Below are positions 63,887-64,000 of a DNA stretch of 64,000 nt, in pieces. Positions within the stretch are counted from its first letter, which is position 1. Each line of letters begins with the position of its first letter. The notes under the pieces were generated by a model. It made no database searches. It worked only from the letters and a program-made list of their open reading frames with translations, and was not told where the DNA came from. This DNA is from Rhizobium sullae. Lineage in GTDB: Bacteria > Pseudomonadota > Alphaproteobacteria > Rhizobiales > Rhizobiaceae. The position numbers and the translations under genes were made by a program. The stretch spans positions 148,240-212,239 of the forward strand of contig NZ_FWER01000012.1 of assembly GCF_900169785.1 (NCBI RefSeq), given 5' to 3'.

Positions 63887-64000
63887 CGCGCGTCATTCCC
63901 TTTCCTTTTGGTCCACCCCGCGAAGGCCCACCCGAAGGCTTGCCGCCACCGCCCGGCCGATCGCCCTTGGGCTTGCCGGAGAAATTCTTGGAGCCGCCGC
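63829..64000 (-). CDS. C-terminal tail of a 23S rRNA pseudouridine synthase (RluB-like), partial
   Basis: Only the end of the gene is in the window. One minus-strand frame reads GGSKNFSGKPKGDRPGGGGK then PSGGPSRGGPKGKG, the low-complexity Gly/Lys/Pro tail that rhizobial RluB-type proteins have, and such genes usually precede rsmD. The frame runs on to a stop at 63829, which overlaps the rsmD start by 58 bases. The catalytic domain is outside the window, so the identity rests on tail composition and context. Confidence 0.5.

Noticed and set aside
1..64000. tRNA, rRNA, CRISPR array, insertion sequences or prophage genes
   Set aside because: I looked for T-loop-like GGTTCGA boxes, regularly spaced repeats, transposase motifs and phage structural genes and found none that hold up.

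Overview
The window is a chromosomal stretch of an alphaproteobacterium of the order Hyphomicrobiales (Rhizobiales), most likely family Rhizobiaceae and close to Rhizobium. This rests on gene content and order: a stand-alone F0 operon atpI-atpB-atpE-atpF'-atpF without F1 genes, lemA and DUF2207 genes near glyQ and glyS, waaA/lpxK/DUF2093/mutL with DUF4170 and cysQ nearby, a De Ley-Doudoroff type galactose cluster, GC-rich third codon positions, and rhizobial-style intergenic palindromes. I saw no rRNA or tRNA gene, CRISPR array, prophage or insertion sequence. Most of the window is ordinary core chromosome.

Layout. 0-6 kb: ubiA, a small methyltransferase, a histidine phosphatase, cfa and tex, all on the minus strand. 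6-14 kb: glyS (with a stretch of atypical codon use), a cupin, a DUF523 protein, a Cache chemoreceptor, a small secreted protein followed by a three-hairpin terminator or sRNA candidate, and purD. 14-24 kb: DUF2207, a class I-like EPSP synthase, lemA, a candidate 38-codon ORF, glyQ, a small membrane protein and sppA, then mntH, a tRNA-methyltransferase-like gene, DUF2007 and the polyprenyl diphosphate synthase. 24-32 kb: TPR protein, ispE, moaB, a small secreted protein, a glycosyltransferase-like protein, a PA0069-type radical SAM protein, rnhB, DUF4168 and an APH-family kinase. 32-35 kb: the F0 ATP synthase operon. 35-44 kb: a SleB-type wall hydrolase, kup, corA, mrp, an intergenic region with strong RNA structure, Rsm22, a LuxR-type solo and an IclR regulator. 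44-48 kb: sugar dehydrogenase, dgoK, dgoA and an SMP-30 lactonase. 48-52 kb: PRC-barrel protein, a GGDEF/EAL protein and a kinase-less PAS/receiver protein. 52-64 kb: mutL, DUF2093, a GNAT remnant, lpxK, HAD, waaA, DUF4170, cysQ, pmbA, a KefB-type antiporter, a patatin-like protein, rsmD and the tail of a pseudouridine synthase gene.

How genes work together. Envelope and lipid A: waaA, lpxK, the SleB hydrolase and cfa. Isoprenoid and quinone supply: ispE makes precursor, the polyprenyl synthase makes the side chain, ubiA attaches it to 4-hydroxybenzoate. Energy and ions: F0 sector, kup, corA, mntH and the KefB-type antiporter. Galactose-type catabolism under an IclR regulator: dehydrogenase, lactonase, kinase and aldolase; the dehydratase step must be encoded elsewhere.

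I found no clearly new multi-gene system. The most interesting leads are non-coding: a three-hairpin element with a terminator at 11884-11985, a structured intergenic region with its own plus-strand terminator at 41156-41410, and a perfect inverted repeat that buries the rnhB ribosome binding site with the start codon in the loop. Protein-level leads are the atypical middle of glyS, the LuxR solo lacking two ligand-contact residues, an Mrp without its cysteine pair, and a GGDEF/EAL protein whose cyclase half looks dead while the EAL half is intact.
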